DNA of 64,000 nucleotides from JAZKHE01 sp040385525 (GTDB lineage Bacteria; Bacteroidota; Bacteroidia; UBA4408): positions 1 to 64,000 of the forward strand of contig JAZKHE010000006.1 of NCBI GenBank assembly GCA_040385525.1, given 5' to 3'. Position numbers and translations under genes: made by a program. This document shows, one piece after another, positions 41,632 to 49,194 of this stretch. Numbering within the stretch: position 1 is the stretch's first letter; each line of letters starts with the position of its first letter. Below the pieces are notes generated by a model. That model was not told the DNA's origin and did not search any database. It worked only from the letters and a program-made list of their open reading frames with translations.

Positions 41632-41658
41632 AACTCATAACTCAGCATTCATAACTCA
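41632..41658 (+). repeat. dispersed repeat, copy 2
   Basis: AACTCATAAC, then TCAGC, then ATTCATAACTCA. It shares its words with 30616-30640 and 56254-56273. It lies directly after the stop of the transketolase C-subunit gene. Confidence 0.5.
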
Positions 41659-41664
41659 AAAAAA

Positions 41665-42618
41665 CTATTTTCTCTTAATTACTTTTTCTACTGCTTCAAC
41701 AATATTTACTGAGTCTAATCCGTATTTAGTCATTAATTGGTCAGGTGTTCCGCTTTCGCCAAAGCTATCGTTTACGGCAACAAATTCCATTGGGGTTGGT
41801 AATTCTCTTGCTAATAATTGCGCAATACTATCGCCCAAACCACCATTCATTTGGTGTTCTTCGGCAGTTACAACACAACGTGTTTTTTTTGCAGACGCTA
41901 AAACTGCTTCTCTATCTAATGGTTTAATGGTGTGTATGTTTATAATTTCTGCATTAATTCCTTTTTCTGCTAATTTTTCGCCTGCTTCAATCGCTTTCCA
42001 TACTAAATGCCCAGTTGCAAAAATACTTACATCCGTTCCTTCGTTTATCATCCAAGCTTTACCAATTTCAAATTTTTGGTCTGCTGGTGTAAAAACAGGT
42101 ACTACTGGTCTTCCAAAACGCAAATAAACTGGGCCGTGATAATCTGCAATAGCAATAGTTGCAGCTTTTGTTTGGTTGTAATCGCAAGGATTAATAACCA
42201 CCATTCCTGGTAACATTTTCATTAATCCTATGTCTTCTAATATTTGGTGTGTTGCACCATCTTCTCCGAGCGTTAGTCCGGCATGCGACGCACAAATTTT
42301 TACGTTTTTATCAGAGTAGGCAATCGATTGGCGAATTTGATCGTAAACTCTACCTGTACTAAAGTTAGCAAAAGTTCCCGTAAACGGAATTTTTCCGCCA
42401 ACAGTTAAACCAGCTGCAATACCCATCATATTTGCTTCTGCAATACCTATTTGAAAAAAACGGTCAGGAAAATCTTTAATAAATGCATCCATTTTTAATG
42501 AGCCAATTAAATCAGCACATAGGGCAACAACGTTAGGATTTGTTTTTCCTAATTCGTGCAAGCCTGCGCCAAATCCTGAACGTGTATCTTTTTTTTCAGA
42601 GTAAGTATATTTTTTCAT
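41665..42618 (-). CDS. transketolase, C-terminal (pyrimidine-binding) subunit, second copy
   Basis: 317 residues. The pyrimidine-binding domain has 'VVALCADLIGSLKMDAF', 'FQIGIAEANMMGIAAGL', 'ASHAGLTLGEDGATHQILEDIG' and 'PVYLRFGRP'. The C-terminal transketolase domain has 'IINIHTIKPLDREAV' and 'TAEEHQMNGGLGDSIAQLL'. It is longer and more typical than the copy at 8.5 kb and is probably the main pentose phosphate pathway enzyme. Its N-terminal partner is 1.7 kb upstream on the same strand, beyond a vWA gene and a tandem repeat array. A strong terminator follows. Confidence 0.92.
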   Translation of the reverse strand: MKKYTYSEKKDTRSGFGAGLHELGKTNPNVVALCADLIGSLKMDAFIKDFPDRFFQIGIAEANMMGIAAGLTVGGKIPFTGTFANFSTGRVYDQIRQSIAYSDKNVKICASHAGLTLGEDGATHQILEDIGLMKMLPGMVVINPCDYNQTKAATIAIADYHGPVYLRFGRPVVPVFTPADQKFEIGKAWMINEGTDVSIFATGHLVWKAIEAGEKLAEKGINAEIINIHTIKPLDREAVLASAKKTRCVVTAEEHQMNGGLGDSIAQLLARELPTPMEFVAVNDSFGESGTPDQLMTKYGLDSVNIVEAVEKVIKRK

Positions 42619-42678
42619 ATCTATATTTTTAAAGGTTTTTAGTTTTAGTTTTCTCTCAGATTTTATTTCTTTATTTTT

Positions 42679-42967
42679 CTCTCACAGATTGCTCAGATTT
42701 TCACAGATGTTTTTTCTGTGTTTCTTTGCGCTGTCAGTGAGCTTTTTTTATTTTCTCTCACAGATTACTCAGATTTTCACAGATGTTTTTTCTGTGTTTC
42801 TCAGTGCTATCAGTGAGCATTTTTTTATTTCCTCTCACAGATTACTCAGATTTTCACAGATGTTTTTTCTGTGTTTCTCAGTGCTATCAGTGAGCATTTT
42901 TTTATTTCCTCTCTCACAGATTACTCATGTATTTTTCTGTGTCTATCCGTGTTATCTGTGAGCAATT
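42679..42967 (-). repeat. tandem array of 76-79 bp hairpin-forming repeats
   Basis: This fills most of the 353-base gene-free stretch between the vWA gene and the transketolase C-subunit gene. Units begin with CTCACAGATT at 42681, 42757, 42834 and 42913: three full copies and a shorter, diverged fourth. Each unit contains CACAGA and TCTGTG separated by six bases, and begins CTCACAGAT and ends ATCAGTGAG, so one unit can fold into a long imperfect hairpin. Of 27 opposed positions 18 pair by my count. It would be transcribed within the operon on the minus strand. There is no coding pattern; the frame through it is only repeat translation. Confidence 0.88.
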
Positions 42968-42971
42968 TAAT

Positions 42972-44351
42972 TTAAAATAGTTTAACCGTTACAGAACCAC
43001 CTGGTTCCACTTTAAATTCTCTATCGTAAGTGTAAATTGATTCTTTAGATGATTTACTTCTAAATACTGCTCTGTATTTACCAGGTAATAAATTAAGTGT
43101 TTCTTTTGTTGAATTGTCACTAAAATTATAAACCCATTTTAACTCGTTTTTTTCTACTAAATACAAACTTCCGTAACCTACTGTAGACATAACTATATTA
43201 GCTAAACCCAATTGTGGAATTTGTACACTAGTTGTTTTGCTTTGCGATATAATAACGTCTGGTACAACTAAACGCGGCATAGTAAGAATTTCAATATCGT
43301 ACTTGCCTGTTAAATATTTTTCGGTTTTATCGGCACTTTGCACATTCAAGGTTTGCATTTCTTTATTCTTACGAATAATGTATTTTAAATTCGCTTGATC
43401 ATTTAAATTCATGCTCGTTACTTTTAAGTTTAAGTAACCTTGTGGTGCATCAACTGCAATTATATTGTGCTTGCCGGGTGTTAAGTCAATAGAATCTTTT
43501 ACAATAGGAGGTATAGTGTGCACAACCATTTTATAGGTTGGCAAAGGATCTAAAGGAATTGTATCGGGATTTCCTTTATGATTTAAAGTATGTATAAAAT
43601 TGTATTTTAATTGCTCTGCTCGCATATCGTAAAAACTCATGTTTACGTTTGTTTCAGTTGGTTTTCCGTAAGCATCTAATAAGTTTACTTGTGCAGTTGT
43701 AGAGTTTAATGCTTGCGAAATAATAATTCCCATTGCACTTTCAAACATTTTTTCGTTGGCAGCATCAAAATATTTGCCCATGCACTCAAATGTTTTTTTA
43801 AAGTTTTCGTCAATGCCAACGCCTAAAACAAAGGGTTGCAAAACAACTCCTTTTTTTTGTAATGCGGCAGATATGGCACACGGATCGCCATCGCACTCTT
43901 CTACACCATCAGTAATTAAAAACACAATATTACGTGCTTTGTTATCTGGGAAATCAGCACCGCATTGTTCTAACGTATAAGCAATAGGTGTAGTTCCTTT
44001 TGGTGATGCATTTTTAATTCTGTTTTTAATGGCTGCAAAATTATTTTTAGAAAATGGAACTTCTAATTTCGTATCCTTACAATCTCTTTCAGGAAACAAA
44101 GAACTTTGATGCCCGTACATTCTCAAAGCAATTTCTAAGTTTTTGGTTTTGCTCAGCGTATCAATGGTTTTCATTAATATTTTTTTAGAAACATCCATTT
44201 TAGAAGATGTTTGCCATTTTCCGCTCATACTTAAAGAGCAATCAAAAATAAAAAGTATTCGTGTAAGCGGAATTTCTTTAACAGGAGCTTGTGCTCTAAG
44301 GTTTACAGATAAACTAACAACGAATAATAAAAGTAATTTAAGTTTTTTCAA
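42972..44351 (-). CDS. secreted vWA-domain protein
   Basis: 459 residues with a signal peptide (1-20, cleavage near 'LRAQ'). The vWA domain (about 28-225) has the MIDAS motif 'DCSLSMS' (D37-x-S39-x-S41), a Thr in 'KGTTPIAYTLEQCG' and 'FLITDGVEECDGD'. The acidic residues and cysteines around 'ECDGDPC' are conserved in VWA proteins of this type. The second half is beta-rich and contains several repeats of a '...G.Y.I......' type, like carboxypeptidase-regulatory or PEGA-like modules. It starts 4 bases after the transketolase N-subunit stop, so it shares that mRNA. The function is unknown. Confidence 0.82.
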   Translation of the reverse strand: MKKLKLLLLFVVSLSVNLRAQAPVKEIPLTRILFIFDCSLSMSGKWQTSSKMDVSKKILMKTIDTLSKTKNLEIALRMYGHQSSLFPERDCKDTKLEVPFSKNNFAAIKNRIKNASPKGTTPIAYTLEQCGADFPDNKARNIVFLITDGVEECDGDPCAISAALQKKGVVLQPFVLGVGIDENFKKTFECMGKYFDAANEKMFESAMGIIISQALNSTTAQVNLLDAYGKPTETNVNMSFYDMRAEQLKYNFIHTLNHKGNPDTIPLDPLPTYKMVVHTIPPIVKDSIDLTPGKHNIIAVDAPQGYLNLKVTSMNLNDQANLKYIIRKNKEMQTLNVQSADKTEKYLTGKYDIEILTMPRLVVPDVIISQSKTTSVQIPQLGLANIVMSTVGYGSLYLVEKNELKWVYNFSDNSTKETLNLLPGKYRAVFRSKSSKESIYTYDREFKVEPGGSVTVKLF

Positions 44352-44355
44352 AATA

Positions 44356-45201
44356 TTAATAGTCTCCTAACGTTTGGGGTAATTGTGCTAATGCTGTTGC
44401 TAATTGTTCATCGTTTGGCGCAACACCATGCCATTTATGACTTCCCATCATAAAATCGACGCCAGCACCCATTTCTGTTTTCATTAAAATAGCAATAGGC
44501 GTTTGTTTCCCTGTTAATGATTTCGCTTCATCTAAAGTTTTAATAACTTCTTCCATAGTGTTACCATTCATGTTTAATACTTTCCAGCCAAAAGCTTCAA
44601 ACTTAGCTTGTAAGTTTCCTAAACTTAATACATGCTCAGTAGAACCATCAATTTGTTGTCCGTTAACATCAACCGTTGCAATAAGGTTATCTACCTTTTT
44701 AGAACCTGCAAACATCAATGCTTCCCAAATCTGACCTTCTTGTAACTCTCCATCACCATGCAAAGTGTATACCAAATTATTTTCTTTGTTTAGTTTTTTA
44801 GCTAATGCAGTACCAATGGCAACCGATAAACCTTGTCCTAACGAGCCACTCGACATTCTAACACCTGGTAAACCTTCGTGTGTAGTTGGGTGTCCTTGCA
44901 AACGAGTGTTTAGCTTTCTAAATGTTGAAAGTTCTTTTTTATCGAAATAACCTGCATGCGATAAAACGCTGTAAAATAGCGGAGAAATATGCCCGTTTGA
45001 TAAATAAAAAACATCTTCGTTAGTAGCATCCATGTTAAACGGTTTAGGATTATGTTTCATTGCATGAAAATACAAACCCACCAAAAAATCAGTACAACCT
45101 AAAGAACCACCAGGGTGACCTGAGTTTACAGCATGAACCATTCTTACAATGTCTCTTCTAACTTGAGAACTAATATCTTTTAACTCTTGAATTGTCGCCA
45201 T
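44356..45201 (-). CDS. transketolase, N-terminal (ThDP pyrophosphate-binding) subunit, second copy
   Basis: 281 residues from the ATG at 45201. The frame extends to a TTG at 45219, but the ATG gives 'MATIQELKDIS', a normal start. Signatures are 'HAVNSGHPGGSLGCTDFL', 'YLSNGHISPLFYSVL', 'SSGSLGQGLSVAIGTALA', 'LHGDGELQEGQIWEALMFA' with the GDG metal motif, and 'IATVDVNGQQIDG'. This is the canonical form of the split transketolase and, with its partner at 41.7-42.6 kb, should serve the non-oxidative pentose phosphate pathway. It is the first gene of a three-gene minus-strand operon. Confidence 0.92.
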   Translation of the reverse strand: MATIQELKDISSQVRRDIVRMVHAVNSGHPGGSLGCTDFLVGLYFHAMKHNPKPFNMDATNEDVFYLSNGHISPLFYSVLSHAGYFDKKELSTFRKLNTRLQGHPTTHEGLPGVRMSSGSLGQGLSVAIGTALAKKLNKENNLVYTLHGDGELQEGQIWEALMFAGSKKVDNLIATVDVNGQQIDGSTEHVLSLGNLQAKFEAFGWKVLNMNGNTMEEVIKTLDEAKSLTGKQTPIAILMKTEMGAGVDFMMGSHKWHGVAPNDEQLATALAQLPQTLGDY

Positions 45202-45328
45202 TTTTTTAAATTTTCCCAAAGATAATTTTTATTATTATAAGAGTTGTTCTTGTTAATAAAGTGTGTTAAATGTTAAAAAGTATGTCGTATTGTTAGTAAT
45301 AGTAAGGTTTTTAAAGTTTTCAATTTGG

Positions 45329-45336
45329 TATATTTG
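45329..45336 (+). promoter_or_regulatory. Bacteroidota -7 element upstream of ychF
   Basis: TATATTTG, an exact TAnnTTTG, 47 bases before the ychF ATG. No TTG is found at the expected spacing. Confidence 0.45.
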
Positions 45337-45383
45337 CGGGTTAATTTTTATGTAATCTCTCAAAAAAGAATAAATTTAAAAGT

Positions 45384-46484
45384 ATGAGCTTAAAGTGTGG
45401 TATTGTTGGTTTGCCTAATGTTGGAAAATCTACTTTGTTTAATTGTTTGTCGAATGCAAAAGCACAAGCGGCAAATTTTCCGTTTTGTACAATAGAACCC
45501 AATGTTGGTGTTATTACCGTGCCCGATGAAAGATTATCAACTTTAGAAGGAATTGTAAATCCGCAACGTGTTGTGCCTACAACTATCGAAATTGTTGATA
45601 TTGCAGGTTTAGTAAAAGGAGCAAGCAAAGGCGAAGGTTTAGGAAATAAATTTTTGGCAAACATTAGAGAAACAGATGCTATTATTCACGTTTTGCGTTG
45701 TTTTGATGATGATAATGTTGTGCATGTTGATGGTTCTGTAAATCCAATTCGCGATAAAGAAATTATAGATGCTGAATTGCAAATTAAAGATTTGGAGTCT
45801 ATTGAAGGAAAAATTAAAAAGGTTGAAAAACAAGCTAAAACGGGCACCGATAAAGAAGCTAAAAAAGCTTACGATACGTTAATGATTTACAAAACGCATT
45901 TGGAATCATTGCAATCTGCTCGTTCTGCGCCGGTTGCCGAAGAAGATAAAAAACATATTGCCGATTTACATTTATTAACCGTAAAACCTGTGATGTACGT
46001 GTGTAATGTAGATGTTAACTCTGTAAAAACAGGAAACAAATACGTTGATATGGTTAAAGAAGCCGTTAAAAACGAAAACGCAGAAGTATTATTTATTACT
46101 GCGCAAATGGAAGCAGAAATAGCGTCGTTAGATACTTACGAAGAGCGCCAAATGTTTTTAGAAGAAATGGGATTGTCTGAGCCGGGCGTTAATAAACTGA
46201 TTAAGGCAGCTTATAAATTATTGGATTTATACACCTACTTTACTTGTGGAGTAAAAGAAGTAAGAGCTTGGACGATTACAAAAGGTATGACTGGGCCACA
46301 AGCAGCAGGAGTTATCCACTCTGATTTTGAAAAAGGATTTATTCGTGCAGAAGTTATTAAATATAATGATTATGTGAGTTTAAAATCAGAGGCAGCGTGT
46401 AAAGAAGCAGGTAAATTAGGAGTAGAAGGAAAAGAGTATGTGGTTGAAGATGGTGATATTATGCACTTTAGATTTAATGTTTAA
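45384..46484 (+). CDS. ychF: redox-regulated ATPase/GTPase YchF (OLA1 family)
   Basis: 366 residues, the family's usual length. The G1 loop 'GLPNVGKS' is at 9-16, followed by 'NFPFCTIEPNVGV', the G3 'DIAGLVKGASKGEGLGNKFL' region and the C-terminal TGS domain ('LYTYFTCGVKEVRAWTI', 'HSDFEKGFIRAEVI', 'YVVEDGDIMHFRF'). YchF binds ATP in preference to GTP and associates with ribosomes and stress responses. It is a cytosolic core gene. The next gene starts 11 bases later in the same direction and may share the transcript. Confidence 0.95.
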   Translation: MSLKCGIVGLPNVGKSTLFNCLSNAKAQAANFPFCTIEPNVGVITVPDERLSTLEGIVNPQRVVPTTIEIVDIAGLVKGASKGEGLGNKFLANIRETDAIIHVLRCFDDDNVVHVDGSVNPIRDKEIIDAELQIKDLESIEGKIKKVEKQAKTGTDKEAKKAYDTLMIYKTHLESLQSARSAPVAEEDKKHIADLHLLTVKPVMYVCNVDVNSVKTGNKYVDMVKEAVKNENAEVLFITAQMEAEIASLDTYEERQMFLEEMGLSEPGVNKLIKAAYKLLDLYTYFTCGVKEVRAWTITKGMTGPQAAGVIHSDFEKGFIRAEVIKYNDYVSLKSEAACKEAGKLGVEGKEYVVEDGDIMHFRFNV

Positions 46485-46495
46485 TAAGCTATTCA

Positions 46496-47314
46496 ATGCG
46501 AATTATTTTATTATTTGTTTTATTTATATCTAAAGTTGTTTCTGGACAAAAGGTTAATGTTCAAGGCAGTGATAAATTTAAAACAACGCACCCTTATTTT
46601 ATTTATGAGATTGCAGAATTAGATACCTTTTTTAATTCAAATGTAACAATTCATCCAACCTTTGATAATATTGGAATCAATGCTAAGACTAAGTTTAAAT
46701 TTGAAGTTTCTGACTCTGGTAAAGTGAGCAATATAAGTTTGATAGAATATGATTTGAGCTATCAATCTGGGCTTATTTTTAACAAAGACTCAGCTTTTAT
46801 GGATTCTGCAAAATCTGCAAGACGATTATATCTGAATGAGATTTCTAGAATTTTAAAAATGACCAACGGAATGTGGATTAGCAAAGCAAAAGAAGTTGAT
46901 TACGGAGCTAATTGGGATAAAAACTATTCTAGTTCTGTTTATATGTCCAAAATTTTTTATTCAATTGGCGATCATAAAAATAAAGCTTTAAAAGATAGAA
47001 TGAATTGGGGAAGATCAACCACATGGATAAGCTCTATAAGTTTTGTTAGAGATGTTTCTGAAATGAATATAAAGCGAAAAAAAACGTTGTACGATTTTGG
47101 TGTGACAAAATTAAATGAAAAAAAATATCTTTTAGCAAAAGCTTATTTTACTGAGAGTTTGAGATATTTCCCAAATGAAATTGATGCTTGGTACAATTTG
47201 GGGCTTACAAATTTCTATCTTAGAGATAATAAATCGGCTTGTTATTGTTGGAATGAGGCTCAAGCATATGGTGATAAAGAAGTAAGTAAATTAATAAAAA
47301 AATATTGTAAATAA
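46496..47314 (+). CDS. secreted protein of unknown function with C-terminal TPR
   Basis: 272 residues. A signal peptide (about 1-18, cleavage near 'VSGQ') is followed by a domain (25-195) that recalls TonB C-terminal-like or energy-transducer-like folds: 'FEVSDSGKVSNISLIEYDL' and 'RLYLNEISRILKMTNGMWISKA'. The last 70 residues form one or two tetratricopeptide units: 'YDFGVTKLNEKKYLLAKAYFTESLRYFPNEIDAWYNLGLTNF' read in pieces, then 'KSACYCWNEAQAYGD'. No enzymatic motif is visible. Its stop overlaps the parE start by one base (TAATG), so the two are translationally linked. Confidence 0.65.
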   Translation: MRIILLFVLFISKVVSGQKVNVQGSDKFKTTHPYFIYEIAELDTFFNSNVTIHPTFDNIGINAKTKFKFEVSDSGKVSNISLIEYDLSYQSGLIFNKDSAFMDSAKSARRLYLNEISRILKMTNGMWISKAKEVDYGANWDKNYSSSVYMSKIFYSIGDHKNKALKDRMNWGRSTTWISSISFVRDVSEMNIKRKKTLYDFGVTKLNEKKYLLAKAYFTESLRYFPNEIDAWYNLGLTNFYLRDNKSACYCWNEAQAYGDKEVSKLIKKYCK

Positions 47315-49167
47315 TGTCAGAAAAACAAACAAATTATACTGAAGACAATATTCGATCGCTCGATTGGAAAGAGCATATTCGTTTGCGCCCAGGTATGTAC
47401 ATAGGTAAGTTGGGTGATGGTAATGCGCAAGATGATGGTATTTATATTCTAATAAAAGAGGTGGTAGATAATTCCATTGACGAATACGTAATGGGTGCTG
47501 GTAAAAAAATCGAAATTACTATTAAAGATGGTTTAGTAACGGTTCGCGACTATGGTAGAGGTATTCCTTTAGGAAAAGTTGTAGATGTTGTTTCTAAAAT
47601 TAATACAGGTGGTAAATACGATTCTGAAGCATTTAAAAAATCTGTTGGTTTAAATGGAGTTGGTACAAAAGCTGTAAATGCTTTGTCAGTACATTTTAAG
47701 GTGCAATCGTTTAGAGATGGGCAAACAAAAATAGCCGAATTCAGCAAAGGAGAATTATTAAGCGAAAGCAAATTAACACCAACAAAAGAAGCTAACGGTA
47801 CGTTTATTGAGTTTAGACCCGATGAAAGCATATTTAAAAACTATCATTACATCAGCGAATATGTTGATAGAATGATTTGGAATTATGCTTATTTAAATAC
47901 AGGTTTATCGCTTCATTTTAACAACGCTACTTACCGTTCAGAAAATGGCTTACGCGATTTATTAGAGCAAAAACAAACAGGCGAAATTTTGTATCCAATT
48001 ATTCATTTAAAAGGATACGATATTGAATTGGCAATGACGCATAGTGCCGACCAATACGGCGAAGAGTATTATTCGTATGTAAATGGTCAATATACAACGC
48101 AAGGGGGTACACATCAAGCAGCATTTCGCGAGGCGTTAGCAAAAACAATTAAAGATTTTTATAAAAAAGATTTTGAACCATCAGACGTTCGTAAGTCAAT
48201 AATAGGTGCTATTTCCATTAAAGTGCAAGAACCCGTTTTTGAATCGCAAACAAAAACAAAATTGGGTTCACAAGAAATTGCTCCTGGTGGTCAATCTGTA
48301 AAAAGTTTTATTGGCGATTTTATCAAAACAGAACTGGATAATTATTTACACAAAAATCCAGAAGTTGCTCAAACTATTTTACAAAAAATATTAGCTAATG
48401 AGCGCGAACGTAAAGATTTAGCGGGCATACAAAAATTAGCCAGAGAACGTGCAAAAAAATCGTCGTTACACAATAAAAAATTACGCGATTGTAGAGTTAA
48501 TTTTCAGTCGAAAGATGCACGTGCACCAGAAACTACTTTGTTTATTTGCGAGGGAGATTCTGCAAGTGGTTCTATCACAAAAACACGCGATGTAAATACA
48601 CAAGCGGTGTTTAGCTTAAAAGGAAAACCATTAAATGCTTATGGTTTAACTAAAAAAATTGTTTACGAAAACGAAGAGTTCAACTTATTGCAAGCCGCAT
48701 TAAATATTGAAGATGGTTTAGAAAATTTACGTTACAATAACGTTGTAATTGCTACCGATGCCGATGTTGATGGAATGCACATTAGATTATTGTTGCTTAC
48801 TTTTTTTCTACAATTCTTTTCTGATTTAGTTAAAAACGGACACATTTATATTTTGCAAACACCTTTGTTTCGTGTGCGAAATAAAAAAGAAACAATTTAT
48901 TGTTATTCAGACGAGGAGCGTGTTGCAGCAATTGCTAAATTAGGTCCGAAGCCAGAAATTACACGATTTAAAGGTTTGGGAGAAATTTCGCCAGATGAGT
49001 TTAAACACTTTATTGGCAAAGATATTCGTCTAGAGCCTGTATTGATAGATCATAAATCGTCGATACAAGAATTGTTGAGTTATTATATGGGTAAAAACAC
49101 ACCACAACGTCAAGATTTTATTATCGAAAATCTTAAAATTGATAAAGACGAAGCAGTAGAAGTTTAG
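47314..49167 (+). CDS. parE: DNA topoisomerase IV subunit B (ParE)
   Basis: 617 residues. The GHKL ATPase has 'RPGMYIG', 'EVVDNSIDEYVMG' (the Glu/Asn that activate water and bind Mg), 'VRDYGRGIP' and 'GLNGVGTKAVNAL'. The transducer segment has 'TQGGTHQAAF'. The TOPRIM domain has 'FICEGDSASGS' and 'ATDADVDGMHIR', and the C-terminus has 'RFKGLGEISPDEF'. The short length without the GyrB insert, and direct linkage to parC, favour ParE over GyrB. With ParC it would decatenate daughter chromosomes. Confidence 0.93.
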   Translation: MSEKQTNYTEDNIRSLDWKEHIRLRPGMYIGKLGDGNAQDDGIYILIKEVVDNSIDEYVMGAGKKIEITIKDGLVTVRDYGRGIPLGKVVDVVSKINTGGKYDSEAFKKSVGLNGVGTKAVNALSVHFKVQSFRDGQTKIAEFSKGELLSESKLTPTKEANGTFIEFRPDESIFKNYHYISEYVDRMIWNYAYLNTGLSLHFNNATYRSENGLRDLLEQKQTGEILYPIIHLKGYDIELAMTHSADQYGEEYYSYVNGQYTTQGGTHQAAFREALAKTIKDFYKKDFEPSDVRKSIIGAISIKVQEPVFESQTKTKLGSQEIAPGGQSVKSFIGDFIKTELDNYLHKNPEVAQTILQKILANERERKDLAGIQKLARERAKKSSLHNKKLRDCRVNFQSKDARAPETTLFICEGDSASGSITKTRDVNTQAVFSLKGKPLNAYGLTKKIVYENEEFNLLQAALNIEDGLENLRYNNVVIATDADVDGMHIRLLLLTFFLQFFSDLVKNGHIYILQTPLFRVRNKKETIYCYSDEERVAAIAKLGPKPEITRFKGLGEISPDEFKHFIGKDIRLEPVLIDHKSSIQELLSYYMGKNTPQRQDFIIENLKIDKDEAVEV

Positions 49168-49194
49168 TTTTATTTTAAAGTATTAAAAAATAGA

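Noticed and set aside
42689..42961. Small protein-coding gene through the repeat array
   Set aside because: The frame only translates the tandem repeat (repeating Ser/Phe/Leu-rich blocks) and has no family resemblance.
42679..42967. CRISPR array
   Set aside because: The units are contiguous 76-79 bp repeats without unique spacers, and no cas genes are nearby.
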